Of a stretch of DNA of 46,722 nucleotides, positions 17,279 to 25,669 are shown in pieces. A program made the position numbers and the translations under genes. Under the pieces are notes generated by a model. It searched no databases, was not told the DNA's origin, and worked only from the letters and a program-made list of their open reading frames with translations. The first letter of the stretch is position 1; each line of letters starts with the position of its first letter. Origin of the DNA: Phycisphaeraceae bacterium (GTDB lineage Bacteria > Planctomycetota > Phycisphaerae > Phycisphaerales > Phycisphaeraceae); the NCBI GenBank assembly GCA_020831765.1, contig JAFIFY010000158.1, forward strand, positions 1-46,722. Direction: 5' to 3'.

Positions 17279-18433
17279 TCAGGAACGGTTATCCAGAAAC
17301 TTGGCGGGGCTTTCCGGCTGCCGGGTGCGGATTGAAAGCAGGGTGGCGTGACAGCAACTCAGGATGCTGCGATATCGGATCGAGGCCGCCGGGCGGGTGA
17401 GGGACTGACTGGGATCGTGTACAACGCCCGGGTGCGGTTTGGTTGGTTCATCACGTTGGATGGATGAGGAGTCGGGCGGGTCTTGGGGTGTGTATCCCTG
17501 GGTTCGATTGACCTGGCGCAGTCGGTTCAGGTGATGGCGAAGCTGGCGGGTGATCAGTTCGACAAAGTCGTGGCGGCCGGTGGGCCTGCGCTGGTCCAGG
17601 AGTTCTCCCTCGGCCGTCCATAGGCGATAGTCCTGTTCGCCAACCATCACGGTGGCCTTGGTGCCGATCATGTGCAGGCGTCCCCATCCGGCGGGGTGCT
17701 GATCGCTGACTTGAATGCTGGCCATGGCCTTGCGGGGCAGTGCGCCGATGGCGCTCAGGTGCCCTGTCATGCCGCGCAGGGCCGTGGGACCGCCGGACGG
17801 CGCCATGGATTCACCGGCGGCGGGTCTCCAGACCGCCCAGATGTCGTCGGGCACATCGGCCAGATCAATGACCGTCTGCCATGCATCGAAGAGGCAGGCG
17901 AAAAGGGAAAGCTCCCCCGGCCGGCGAAACAATGCCAGTTCCATCATCTGGGGCTCATCGATGGCCTGCATGGGATCGGTCGCCTCGATCCAGCCCCGTG
18001 CCGCGAGAAACGCCGGGACCCCCAGGACCATCACCCTGTCCGCGAGGTGCCCGGAGGTCGCCGGGTTTCGCGACTGGCCGGTCCGCCGCGTCTTGAAGAT
18101 CGCATCCACATCATCGAGCCCGATCATGGGCGGTTCGATGAACCAGATGGCCGCGCCTTGCTCGAGCGCTTCGGCAAGGTCGGAAGGTTCGATACGCTCG
18201 GCGGTGGCCACCAGGCAGACGGCCGCCGGGAACTCGATCAGCATGCGGCGGAAGTCGTCGCACAACTCGGCGGACGATTCCCGCGCCAGCCCGGCGAAGT
18301 CTGCCGCGCGTGGCCCGCCCATGGCCACGATGTTGATTTGTCCGGTTAGGCGCTTGATCGCCGCCGCCCAGATTGATTGACGCGCGCTGTCCAGCCACAT
18401 GACGAGCCGGGGACCTGTTGATTCCTTGGCCAT
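17279..18433 (-). CDS. Gfo/Idh/MocA-like protein with altered active-site motif
   Basis: The 384-residue protein has the layout of the Gfo/Idh/MocA oxidoreductases: an N-terminal Rossmann-like half and a C-terminal half with WGRLHMIGTKATVMVG resembling the G-T-G strand of the family. The usual glycine-rich nucleotide motif is not obvious at the N-terminus (LVMWLDSARQSIWAAAIKRL). The signature EKP, which holds the catalytic lysine, reads EPP (IWFIEPPMIG) near residue 105. Cofactor use and catalysis are therefore doubtful. The last about 80 residues are polar, low in structure and unlike the family, which may reflect a frameshift or a real tail. The start is the ATG at 18433, with GTG one codon earlier also possible. 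Confidence 0.6.
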   Translation of the reverse strand: MAKESTGPRLVMWLDSARQSIWAAAIKRLTGQINIVAMGGPRAADFAGLARESSAELCDDFRRMLIEFPAAVCLVATAERIEPSDLAEALEQGAAIWFIEPPMIGLDDVDAIFKTRRTGQSRNPATSGHLADRVMVLGVPAFLAARGWIEATDPMQAIDEPQMMELALFRRPGELSLFACLFDAWQTVIDLADVPDDIWAVWRPAAGESMAPSGGPTALRGMTGHLSAIGALPRKAMASIQVSDQHPAGWGRLHMIGTKATVMVGEQDYRLWTAEGELLDQRRPTGRHDFVELITRQLRHHLNRLRQVNRTQGYTPQDPPDSSSIQRDEPTKPHPGVVHDPSQSLTRPAASIRYRSILSCCHATLLSIRTRQPESPAKFLDNRS

Positions 18434-18659
18434 CACATCAGGATATCGTCCGAAATGGGAGATGCGAGTCAGTTATGTAAGGCCGCACGGGTGATGGGCG
18501 ATCAGCATCGCTCCACGAGGCGGCCGAGTTCCCCGCCTGTTTGTGGCTTTTGTCGATCTCCTGTCACGCTGATCGACCTTGGACCGTACGATCTGAGCGC
18601 GGATCGGAAGGGCGATGTGAACGGCAATCCTGGTTTCGGTCATTCTCGTATTGGATAAC

Positions 18660-19589
18660 ATGGCGATGGAGACCGTCGCGATGGGCAAAAAGAGCCAGAC
18701 AGATGGAAGCCTGGTGTTTCACATGGGGCCGCTGGTGCAGGCGGTTGCTTTGTGGCCGGTTCTTGGTCGGCTACGCGCGACGGGTGAGGTGGTCCTGGTG
18801 ACGAACTGGGAGTTGGCATCGCTGGCACAAGAATTCCTGGGCGTGAACCCGGTGGATATTGAGCAGCGTGAATTCGGCCGCATGCTGTCGCGACCCGGCC
18901 CCAGTGTGCTCAGCCCAGCCGTCGCGCGGCTGTTTGAGACGGCGAGTCGCGTGATCAGCCTGGTGGGTGATGGTGAGGATGCGTGGTCGGAGAACCTCAA
19001 GCGATGGAGCCACCACGCCACCGTTATCCATGTTGATGCCGATCCGCCGATTGGCTGGCCGGGGACCATTGGACGGTGGTATAGGGAGGGGCTGAAGCGC
19101 AATGGCATTCCGGCGACCGAGCACGATGGGAACCGCGTTACTCCCCGTTTGGTTCGCACAGCCGATGAACCGGGCCCGGTGGCTCTGAGCCTCGATTCCG
19201 CGCGGCGTTCGGAGCGCGGCGATCAGCAGCGATGGGTCGAGGGAATCCGCGAGGAGTTGCTAAAGCGCGGCAGAGAGTACATTTGCCTACCCCAATCCGA
19301 GGCCGACTCAGGGGGCGATCCATCGGCAGCGGGTATGTCCGCGGCGCGATCATCGAGTCTGGCGGCCATCGCGGACACACTCATCCGCTGTTCGGCGTGC
19401 CTCGGTGATTGTGGGGAGATAACGCATCTGGCCGCGGCGCTGGGACTGCCGACACTGGTGTACGTCCCGGTCGGGACGCCAAGGACTCACACTCCGGATG
19501 GCCAGAGGGTTCGCATCGTCGAGGGAGGGCACGAAAGCGCGAAGCCCGTGCAACCGCTGCTCGATGAACTCGATGGGCTGGCTGGTTGA
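18660..19589 (+). CDS. Glycosyltransferase family 9-like protein
   Basis: The 309-residue protein resembles the ADP-heptose:LPS heptosyltransferase fold (GT-B). The N-terminal pattern HMGPLVQAVALWPVLGRLRA matches the 'iGDvl...P.l..L' beginning of GT9 enzymes. The C-terminal stretch GEITHLAAALGLPTLVYVPVGTPRTHTP matches the family block in which a threonine/serine-His loop precedes LAAALGxPT and the nucleotide-sugar site. The middle is poorly conserved. It may add a sugar to a lipid-linked or surface glycan, but the sugar is not known. The ATG at 18660 is chosen over a TTG three codons earlier. It is divergently oriented to the Gfo/Idh-like gene, 226 bases away. Confidence 0.65.
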   Translation: MAMETVAMGKKSQTDGSLVFHMGPLVQAVALWPVLGRLRATGEVVLVTNWELASLAQEFLGVNPVDIEQREFGRMLSRPGPSVLSPAVARLFETASRVISLVGDGEDAWSENLKRWSHHATVIHVDADPPIGWPGTIGRWYREGLKRNGIPATEHDGNRVTPRLVRTADEPGPVALSLDSARRSERGDQQRWVEGIREELLKRGREYICLPQSEADSGGDPSAAGMSAARSSSLAAIADTLIRCSACLGDCGEITHLAAALGLPTLVYVPVGTPRTHTPDGQRVRIVEGGHESAKPVQPLLDELDGLAG

Positions 19590-19638
19590 AACCATCTTGC
19601 CGACCGGGATCGACAGGAAGTGTGCTCAGCGCGATGAT

Positions 19639-20424
19639 TCAGGTTCGATGCAGCGATTCATCAACCTTATGCCGGGAGGCGATGGGACTGAGCGGTTCCT
19701 TGCGATTGGGCGAATTCTTGCGGTAAGGGTAAGCGTTCGCCACGGGCGCCACGTATCGCGTGGCATTGGCGATAATCCGCCGGACATTGGCATCGTAGTA
19801 GATCGGGAATGTCTCGTGGCCGGGCCGAAAATAGAAGATGCGACCAGCGCCTCTTCGAAAGACACAGCCTGATCGGAAGACATCGCCGCCTTCAAACCAA
19901 CTGATGAAGACCAGTTCATCGGGCTGGGGAATATCGAACGGCTCGCCGTACATCTCGGTGTGCTCAAGCTCGAAGTAGTCCTTCTCCAAACCCTCGGTGA
20001 TCGGATGGCCCTGGGCAATGGTCCAGATGCGCTCGCGCTCGGCCGCCTCGCGCCAATAAAGATGGCACCCGGTGCCCATCAGTTTCTTGAAGACCTTGGC
20101 GTAGTGGCCTGAGTGAAGTACGATCAAACCCATGCCTTCAAGCACGCGCGCGGCGACTTTGTCGACAACGGAATCCGCCACATCGCGATGGGCACAGTGC
20201 CCCCACCAGGTCAACACGTCCGTATTGGCCAGGACTTCATCGGTCAGGCCGTGCTCCGGCTCGTCGAGCGTGGCGGTTTGAACGGTGACCTGTTTGCCCA
20301 GCAGTTCGCGAAGGCCGGCGGCAATGACGGCGTGAATCCCATCCGGGTAGATCTTCTTGACCGCTTCACTCTTCTTCTCGTGGCGAAACTCATTCCAGAC
20401 GGTGACTCGAATCGGCTCAGTCAT
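19639..20424 (-). CDS. ThuA-like (trehalose utilisation) domain protein
   Basis: The 261-residue product carries a ThuA-like domain, a class I glutamine-amidotransferase-like fold found in sugar-utilisation loci. Supporting stretches are [12 protein letters not shown] at the N-terminus, [14 protein letters not shown] near residue 60, [21 protein letters not shown] near 90, [14 protein letters not shown] near 165 and [18 protein letters not shown] near 205. The His-rich positions are as expected for the family. The start at 20424 (MTEPIRV) is taken because the conserved domain begins there, although the frame extends to 20637. The biochemical role of ThuA proteins is poorly defined; they often neighbour Gfo/Idh oxidoreductases, as here. 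Confidence 0.85.
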   Translation of the reverse strand: MTEPIRVTVWNEFRHEKKSEAVKKIYPDGIHAVIAAGLRELLGKQVTVQTATLDEPEHGLTDEVLANTDVLTWWGHCAHRDVADSVVDKVAARVLEGMGLIVLHSGHYAKVFKKLMGTGCHLYWREAAERERIWTIAQGHPITEGLEKDYFELEHTEMYGEPFDIPQPDELVFISWFEGGDVFRSGCVFRRGAGRIFYFRPGHETFPIYYDANVRRIIANATRYVAPVANAYPYRKNSPNRKEPLSPIASRHKVDESLHRT

Positions 20425-20497
20425 GGCTTGGGAACTCCGGGCAGGGCAAGGGGGAATCGCGACATCGATCGCCCACGGAAGGCGAAGTGTAACGAAA

Positions 20498-21391
20498 TCA
20501 ACTTGCGGCTGATTCCGATCGCATCGTATCGATGCGATGGAGCGTTTCCGGCGGCAAAGGCGTGGCTTGTTCGGCGAGTTCCAGAAGACGTTCGAGATGG
20601 ACAGGGCTCGCCGTGCCCCCGATGGTGGTCCGCACATGGGGCAGCGAAAAAGCGTATCGCATGCACAACTCCGGCCAGTCGCGACTGCCGGATTCTTCGA
20701 TCAACGGCTGAAGCCGCCGCGCCAAGCCGATGCGGTGATCTTCGGGATGCTTGAGCATCTGCGCTTGAAGGCGGTCCGGGATGGCGAGCGCGCCGGCCAG
20801 TGTGCGTAGAGCGTAGATTGGGGTATCGCGCGATTGCAGCGTCCTCCAGAGATCGGCATCGGCATCGCGTTGCATCGGATTGAGGTAAAGGACAGCGCCA
20901 TCGAATCGATCCTGTTCAACAAGCGGGTGGAGCGCTTGCGATGTGTTGGCCGAGCATTGTGGAGCGAAACGTCCAACTTTTCCCGTCAGTTTGAGCTCCT
21001 CGCAGAGATCGGCCATCGGTCCATCATGGGTCAAGTCACGGATCAGAGGCTCGGGGCCATCTTCGGTGAAGACCAGTTGGGCCAATTCAATACGCTCGAT
21101 ACCAAGGCGACGCAGCGTGTCATTGACCTCAAATTCCAGTAGCGGGGCGGACCCGCAACGGATTTTGATGATCATCGGGGGCACTTGACTCCGTGCCTCG
21201 TCAAAGGCCATGCGCAACACCATGAACGTGAAGCCACGATGATAAGTCGGACTGGCATGGAACCATACGCCAGCCTGCATCGCCGTGCGGGCGATGCGGA
21301 TATGTTCATCCAGTTGTCGCAGGTCCGAACCCAGTGACATGCATCCGAAGGTGAAGCGTGACGGTGTGTGAGGGAGATTCGAGCGGGACAT
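20498..21391 (-). CDS. Aldo/keto reductase-like protein with incomplete catalytic tetrad
   Basis: The 297-residue protein has the (beta/alpha)8 aldo/keto reductase pattern: [11 protein letters not shown] at the N-terminus, [38 protein letters not shown], and a C-terminal [24 protein letters not shown], which is the NADPH-binding end of the barrel. The active-site tetrad Asp-Tyr-Lys-His is only partly present. The Asp position in FDTA reads His (FHAS), Tyr is kept four residues later, Lys is kept (MIIKIRCG), and the His of the 'D-x-x-x-H' strand reads Val (IELAQLV). Normal reductase activity is therefore uncertain. The start is the ATG at 21391; a longer frame to 21514 is less likely. Confidence 0.7.
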   Translation of the reverse strand: MSRSNLPHTPSRFTFGCMSLGSDLRQLDEHIRIARTAMQAGVWFHASPTYHRGFTFMVLRMAFDEARSQVPPMIIKIRCGSAPLLEFEVNDTLRRLGIERIELAQLVFTEDGPEPLIRDLTHDGPMADLCEELKLTGKVGRFAPQCSANTSQALHPLVEQDRFDGAVLYLNPMQRDADADLWRTLQSRDTPIYALRTLAGALAIPDRLQAQMLKHPEDHRIGLARRLQPLIEESGSRDWPELCMRYAFSLPHVRTTIGGTASPVHLERLLELAEQATPLPPETLHRIDTMRSESAAS

Positions 21392-21491
21392 GATGGGCAG
21401 TCTACACCGATCGAGCTGACGGGGTAGCCGTAATGTCCCGTCAGGCCGGCGTGCTTGGGCCGACCAACCGGGCGACCGCCCAAGGAATCGA

Positions 21492-22595
21492 TCATGTGCG
21501 ACGTGAACGGCCAAGCAGAAGGGCCGCTCCGATCAGGATCATGCCGCCCGATGCCGGCTCGGGGATCGATAGACTCTGGTGTCCCCCGCCCATCAGGCCC
21601 AGGTGAGCCTGAAGTTGGGCCAGGTCAAGATCGTTGACCTTGCCGTCGCCGGTCAGGTCGCCGATCGTCCAGTGGCCATAGCTCGTCTGGCCAAAGTTCT
21701 CGACAAGCACGAATGCATCGCGAAGGCCGACGCGACCATCCAGAAGGACATCGCCAGCCGGCGCGGGTTCCCATCCGACATCGATCAACCCGGCGAAATC
21801 CAGTTCCGTGAACCGGCGGGATACCCCGGAGCCGATCGAAGGCACCATGACCGCCGTCTGACTGACGCCGGCAACGTTGCTGACCGTCCCGGCCGCCCAA
21901 TGTGCCTGAATCGAATCCAGGGGTACCGTCTGACCGTGCGCGGCGACCGACGCCTCACCAGTGAACCGGTTCTGCGGATCGATCTTCGCATCCCACGATT
22001 CAGCCGTGCCGATTCCAAGAACGTGGCCCAACTCGTGAATCGCAACCGAGTGGAAGTCGTGGGCTCCACTTGGGGGCGCGGTCGAGGCATCCAGGTGCCA
22101 CGTCCGCGCGGTCGAAAATGTCACCGAGCCACCCCACGGACCGAAATCCAGCGTCGGGTCGCTTCCCTGGCCGCGAAACTTCACGGTATCGATAAATGAC
22201 GAGCTGCCACTGACCCAGTAACCACCCGGACCACCCAGGGCAAGGGTGGAGCCGGCAAGCGGGCGGCCGCCAGCGTAAACGATCAAGGTGTCCCCGGGAA
22301 CGTGCAGATTCGCGACTTCGACCTGCTGACCGGTGGCTGGATCAAAGAATCGGGCGTTCCACTGATTACCGCCGCTTGGCGAGATCGGACTGAGCGAATC
22401 GATGAATCGCTCGAACGTCATCGCGGCGTACTCGAGGGCCTCACGTCGAAGCGGATCGGCGAAAAAGGCGTGGTCATCAAAGGAATAATCGAACTGAATC
22501 CGAACGGCCTCGGCCGGTGCGGGTGCGAGCAGGGCCAAAGCCAGGGCGACCAGCGATGACCGTCGATGATAACCGGGTAGATGACCGAAACTCAT
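21492..22595 (-). CDS. Secreted metalloprotease-like protein with dockerin and PEP-CTERM
   Basis: The 367-residue precursor begins with a signal peptide (RRSSLVALALALLAPAPAEA). The middle has a zinc-metalloprotease helix AIHELGHVLGIGTAESW near residues 185-200: the HExxH pair and the following Gly are present, but the position of the third ligand in HExxHxxGxxH is Thr, so any third ligand must lie elsewhere. Near residues 280-335 are two calcium-loop repeats (GDVLLDGRVGLRDA and GDLTGDGKVNDLDL), a type I dockerin. The end is a PEP-CTERM sorting signal: PEPASGG, a hydrophobic helix and GRSRR. Export and sorting to the cell surface by an exosortase are expected. GAGG sits ten bases before the start. 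Confidence 0.85.
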   Translation of the reverse strand: MSFGHLPGYHRRSSLVALALALLAPAPAEAVRIQFDYSFDDHAFFADPLRREALEYAAMTFERFIDSLSPISPSGGNQWNARFFDPATGQQVEVANLHVPGDTLIVYAGGRPLAGSTLALGGPGGYWVSGSSSFIDTVKFRGQGSDPTLDFGPWGGSVTFSTARTWHLDASTAPPSGAHDFHSVAIHELGHVLGIGTAESWDAKIDPQNRFTGEASVAAHGQTVPLDSIQAHWAAGTVSNVAGVSQTAVMVPSIGSGVSRRFTELDFAGLIDVGWEPAPAGDVLLDGRVGLRDAFVLVENFGQTSYGHWTIGDLTGDGKVNDLDLAQLQAHLGLMGGGHQSLSIPEPASGGMILIGAALLLGRSRRT

Positions 22596-22623
22596 ATCAC
22601 CGACGCCTCGTCAACCTCGTCCC

Positions 22624-22646
22624 AAAAAAGGCCACGTGGGCCTTTT
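22624..22646 (-). promoter_or_regulatory. Terminator-like hairpin in the leader of the PEP-CTERM gene
   Basis: A perfect 8-bp stem (AAAAGGCC with GGCCTTTT) around a five-base loop ends, on the minus strand, in six T residues about 29 bases before the ATG at 22595. It could be an attenuator in the 5' leader, or could stop antisense transcription from the smpB side. No alternative antiterminator stem was identified. Confidence 0.4.
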
Positions 22647-22835
22647 GATTAGGGATTTTTCTCGCTGCCTTGCCGCGGAAACGGAAACTCCGTAAGTAAA
22701 CAACAGATTAGCGAAATGTCCAGTCCCTTTCCACGGTCAACTTTCTAACGATCCGGGACGACGTCCGATTCGACCGACCCAACGTCGCCTCAGTGAGACG
22801 GAACCGGACTTCGGACGTATGCTACGGGGTTACCG

Positions 22836-23330
22836 ATGTCCGCAGCCAAGAAGAACAACAAGGCCGTTCAAAGCAACCCGCGTATCGTCAATCGCAAGGC
22901 CCGCCACGATTACGAAATCCTCGACAAGCTCGAGGTCGGTGTGGTTCTCCAGGGCAGTGAAGTCAAAAGCTGCCGCGCCGGCACGGTCCAGCTTGGGGAG
23001 GGGTTCGCCAGAATTCAGCAGGGCACCAACGAGCTTTTCCTTTACAACACACATATCGCCGAGTACAGCAAGGCTCACGGGGCCAACGGCCACGACCCCA
23101 TCCGTCCGCGGAAATTGCTGGCTCACAAGCGGGAAATCCGCCGATTGGCCGATCAGGTCGCCTCCAAGGGCAGATCGCTGATCCCACTTTCGCTGTATTT
23201 CCGTGAGGGGCGGGTCAAGCTCGAGATCGGGGTTTGTCAGGGCAAGAAGCAGTTCGATAAGCGACAGGACCTGAAAAAGAAGGATGCCGATCGGGAAATT
23301 CAGCGTGCCATGGCCAGAAAGGTTCGGTGA
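22836..23330 (+). CDS. smpB: SsrA-binding protein SmpB
   Basis: SmpB binds tmRNA and delivers it to stalled ribosomes for trans-translation. The protein has 164 residues, the usual length. The fold signature is clear: IVNRKARHDYEILDKLEVGVVLQGSEVKSCRAG at residues 17-50 (quoted here as its span with key residues GSEVKS), ELFLYNTHIAEYSK near 70, HDPIRPRKLLAHKREIRRL near 90-108, and the basic C-terminal tail KKQFDKRQDLKKKDADREIQR, which inserts into the ribosomal A site and mRNA channel. The start is the ATG at 22836, without a strong ribosome-binding site. The tmRNA gene itself was not found in the window. Confidence 0.97.
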   Translation: MSAAKKNNKAVQSNPRIVNRKARHDYEILDKLEVGVVLQGSEVKSCRAGTVQLGEGFARIQQGTNELFLYNTHIAEYSKAHGANGHDPIRPRKLLAHKREIRRLADQVASKGRSLIPLSLYFREGRVKLEIGVCQGKKQFDKRQDLKKKDADREIQRAMARKVR

Positions 23331-23462
23331 TTCGGGTGCGCGAGTGTTCAGGCGAAGGCGGCCGCCCGTGACCTGCCAAGCGCTGGAACCGGCATGGTCT
23401 GAAGGCTCGGCGCGATGCATGCCCCAAGCCAGGTTGGCCAGATTACCCAATCGCTTCATCCG

Positions 23463-24314
23463 TCAGGGGTCGGACCGCCGAACACCCACGATGGATATTC
23501 CTGCTTCGTCCGCGGCGCGAATGACCTCGGCCTTGTCCAGCATGATGACTCCGCCAGCCTCGATCGCCAGGCATTCGCCCCCCCAGCGTTTCATCTGAGC
23601 GATCGTCGAGACCCCGACCACGGGAACATCGAAGCGTTTATCCTGGTCCGGCCGCGCCATCTTGACCAGCACCCAGCCTCCCCGAGGGCAGAGCCGGCCG
23701 GCGCGTTCGATCATGGCATCGGTGCCCTCGATGGCTTCCACGGCGACCACGTCAGCTTCGCGGACGGCGATGGCCTGACCGATATCCAACTGCGTGAGTC
23801 GATCGATCAGTGGCAGGACGAAATCGATATCCCGCTGGTGGCCGGCGGTGGGGGTGTTCCGGGTCATCGGGCCATCATCAGCCATGTGGTCGAGCAGGTA
23901 GCGGGTCGTATCCACCAGTTCAATGCCTCCACGAGCGAATTCTTCAGCGATGGACCTTAGAACCTGCTGGGGACGCCGGTCGTGGCGGTCCAGCCGGAAG
24001 AACCACCAACCCATGGTGGCCAGATCCGGTATATGGCGAATCATGCTCAGCGGATCGTACATCCGCGTCTTCTCGACCTTGCCCACGAGAACCGCCTGTC
24101 GAACGCCCTCTCGACGAAGAATTCGAAGCTGACGCCCCAGCTTGGGAACCGACACGCAATGAAACGCGTGGCACATCGCCGGAAAATCGTGATCATGGGT
24201 GTGGCGAAGGCCGATGCCGACAACTCGAAGCCCGGCATCGCGTGCGCCGGCGGCGATCAGTCGGGGCATGATGCCCTTGCCACAGACGATGCCAAGTGAT
24301 TCGCCGACCGACAT
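23463..24314 (-). CDS. lpxI: UDP-2,3-diacylglucosamine pyrophosphatase LpxI
   Basis: LpxI hydrolyses UDP-2,3-diacylglucosamine to lipid X in lipid A biosynthesis, in place of LpxH. The 283-residue protein matches the family (DUF1009): the N-terminal LGIVCGKGIMPRLIA, VGKVEKTRMYDP near residue 80, a central helix region, then DIGQAIAVREADVVAVEAIEGTDAMI around 180-205, and the C-terminal GWVLVKMARPDQDKRFDVPVVG. The two-domain arrangement and length are normal. It suggests that the organism makes a lipid A-like molecule. No other lpx gene is in view. It lies convergent to smpB, 132 bases away. Confidence 0.93.
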   Translation of the reverse strand: MSVGESLGIVCGKGIMPRLIAAGARDAGLRVVGIGLRHTHDHDFPAMCHAFHCVSVPKLGRQLRILRREGVRQAVLVGKVEKTRMYDPLSMIRHIPDLATMGWWFFRLDRHDRRPQQVLRSIAEEFARGGIELVDTTRYLLDHMADDGPMTRNTPTAGHQRDIDFVLPLIDRLTQLDIGQAIAVREADVVAVEAIEGTDAMIERAGRLCPRGGWVLVKMARPDQDKRFDVPVVGVSTIAQMKRWGGECLAIEAGGVIMLDKAEVIRAADEAGISIVGVRRSDP

Positions 24315-24514
24315 GGCCAGAGTCTAGCAGACGGTTGCCCATCGGAAGGCGACGTTCCGGGCATCCGTGCTTGTCCGCTTGCCGCGCATGCGTTCAGGAC
24401 AGGGTGAAATCCGATCGCCCCATGGCCATCAACAACGGCTTGCCTGACAGGGCGTATCCACCGGGCCGGACGCCGAAAAAGCGGGAGCCAGACGTCCTCA
24501 ACCCCTCCACTCGA

Positions 24515-25564
24515 TCACGTGTTGTACGTCACCGCCCGAACCGCATCGATGATCTTCCTGGCGTGGGGAAGCATGGCCTGCTCGAGCTTCTTGCTGTAGG
24601 GCGCGGCCACATCATCGTTCGTGACACGAATCACCTTGTTGTCCAGATCATCCATCGCCCGCTCATAGATCTGCATGGCGATCTCCGAGGCGATCGATGC
24701 GAAGGGCCAGCTCTGGTCCACCACCACGCAGTAATTGGTCTTTCGAACACTCTTGACGATGGTGTCGATGTCCAGCGGACGGTAGGTTCTGCAGTCGATC
24801 ACCTCGACATCGATGCCGTCTTCCTCGAGGGCTTCGGCCGCCTCCAGTGCGAAGTGCAAAGGTCGGCCCGCGGTAACGATGGTGCAGTCGGCCCCGGTCT
24901 TGACCAGGTTGGCCTTGCCGAAGGGGATGAGAAAATCATCATCCTCTTCTTCGGAGGGGGGTGCCCACTTGCCGCCATGCAGATAACGGGAAAAATCCTT
25001 GTCGCCGCGCGCTCCCATGCCCAGCATGCGCTCGCTTTCGAGGAAGAACACCGGATCATTGTCACGGATGGCCGTCTTGAGCAAGCCCTTGGCTTCACGC
25101 GGGGTGGAAGGGATCGCCAATTTCAGGCCGGGCACCTGAGCGAACATCGACTCGACACACCAGGAATGGGTTGTGCCCAACTGTCCGCCGGCACCGTTGT
25201 TGCCGCGGAATACGATGGGCACGCCGAATTGGCCGCCACTCATGTAGAGCATCTTCGGGGCGTTGTTGATGATCTGGTCGGCGGCGACGAGGCAGAAGGA
25301 CCAGCTCATGAACTCGATGATCGGCCGTAGACCGTACATCGCCGCTCCCACACCGAGACCGGCAAAGCCCGTCTCTGATATCGGCGTGTCCACCACCCGC
25401 TTGGGACCGAACAGGTCGAGCATCCCCTGGCTGACCTTGTAGGCTCCGTTGTAATAGGCCACTTCCTCGCCCATGAGGAAGATTTTCTCATCGCGCTGCA
25501 TCTCTTCGACCATCGCTTCTCGAAGGGCTTCGCGAAATTGAATCTTTCGGTCATTACGGGTCAT
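24515..25564 (-). CDS. pdhB: Pyruvate dehydrogenase E1 component, beta subunit
   Basis: This is the beta subunit of the thiamine-diphosphate-dependent E1 enzyme that decarboxylates pyruvate (or a branched-chain 2-oxo acid) and acetylates E2. The 349-residue protein shows FREALREAMVEEMQRDEKIFLMGEEVAYYNGA at the start, the conserved TPISETGFAGLGVGAAMYGLRP block, and GNNGAGGQLGTTHSW near residue 120. Further on is the C-terminal transketolase domain with RTYRPLDIDTIV and the end segment with DDVAAPYSKKLE (the P-Y-x-K pattern seen in PDH beta subunits). GGAG lies about eight bases before the ATG. It follows the alpha subunit by 105 bases. E2 and E3 genes are not in the window. Confidence 0.93.
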   Translation of the reverse strand: MTRNDRKIQFREALREAMVEEMQRDEKIFLMGEEVAYYNGAYKVSQGMLDLFGPKRVVDTPISETGFAGLGVGAAMYGLRPIIEFMSWSFCLVAADQIINNAPKMLYMSGGQFGVPIVFRGNNGAGGQLGTTHSWCVESMFAQVPGLKLAIPSTPREAKGLLKTAIRDNDPVFFLESERMLGMGARGDKDFSRYLHGGKWAPPSEEEDDDFLIPFGKANLVKTGADCTIVTAGRPLHFALEAAEALEEDGIDVEVIDCRTYRPLDIDTIVKSVRKTNYCVVVDQSWPFASIASEIAMQIYERAMDDLDNKVIRVTNDDVAAPYSKKLEQAMLPHARKIIDAVRAVTYNT

Positions 25565-25669
25565 GTATCACTCCGAATCACGGGATCGACCGGCCTGGAC
25601 CGAATCGGCGGCCCGCGATCAAGGGCCAAAGTTTGGTTCGCCGCAAGAGCAGCCGGCAAACGCGCTGGG

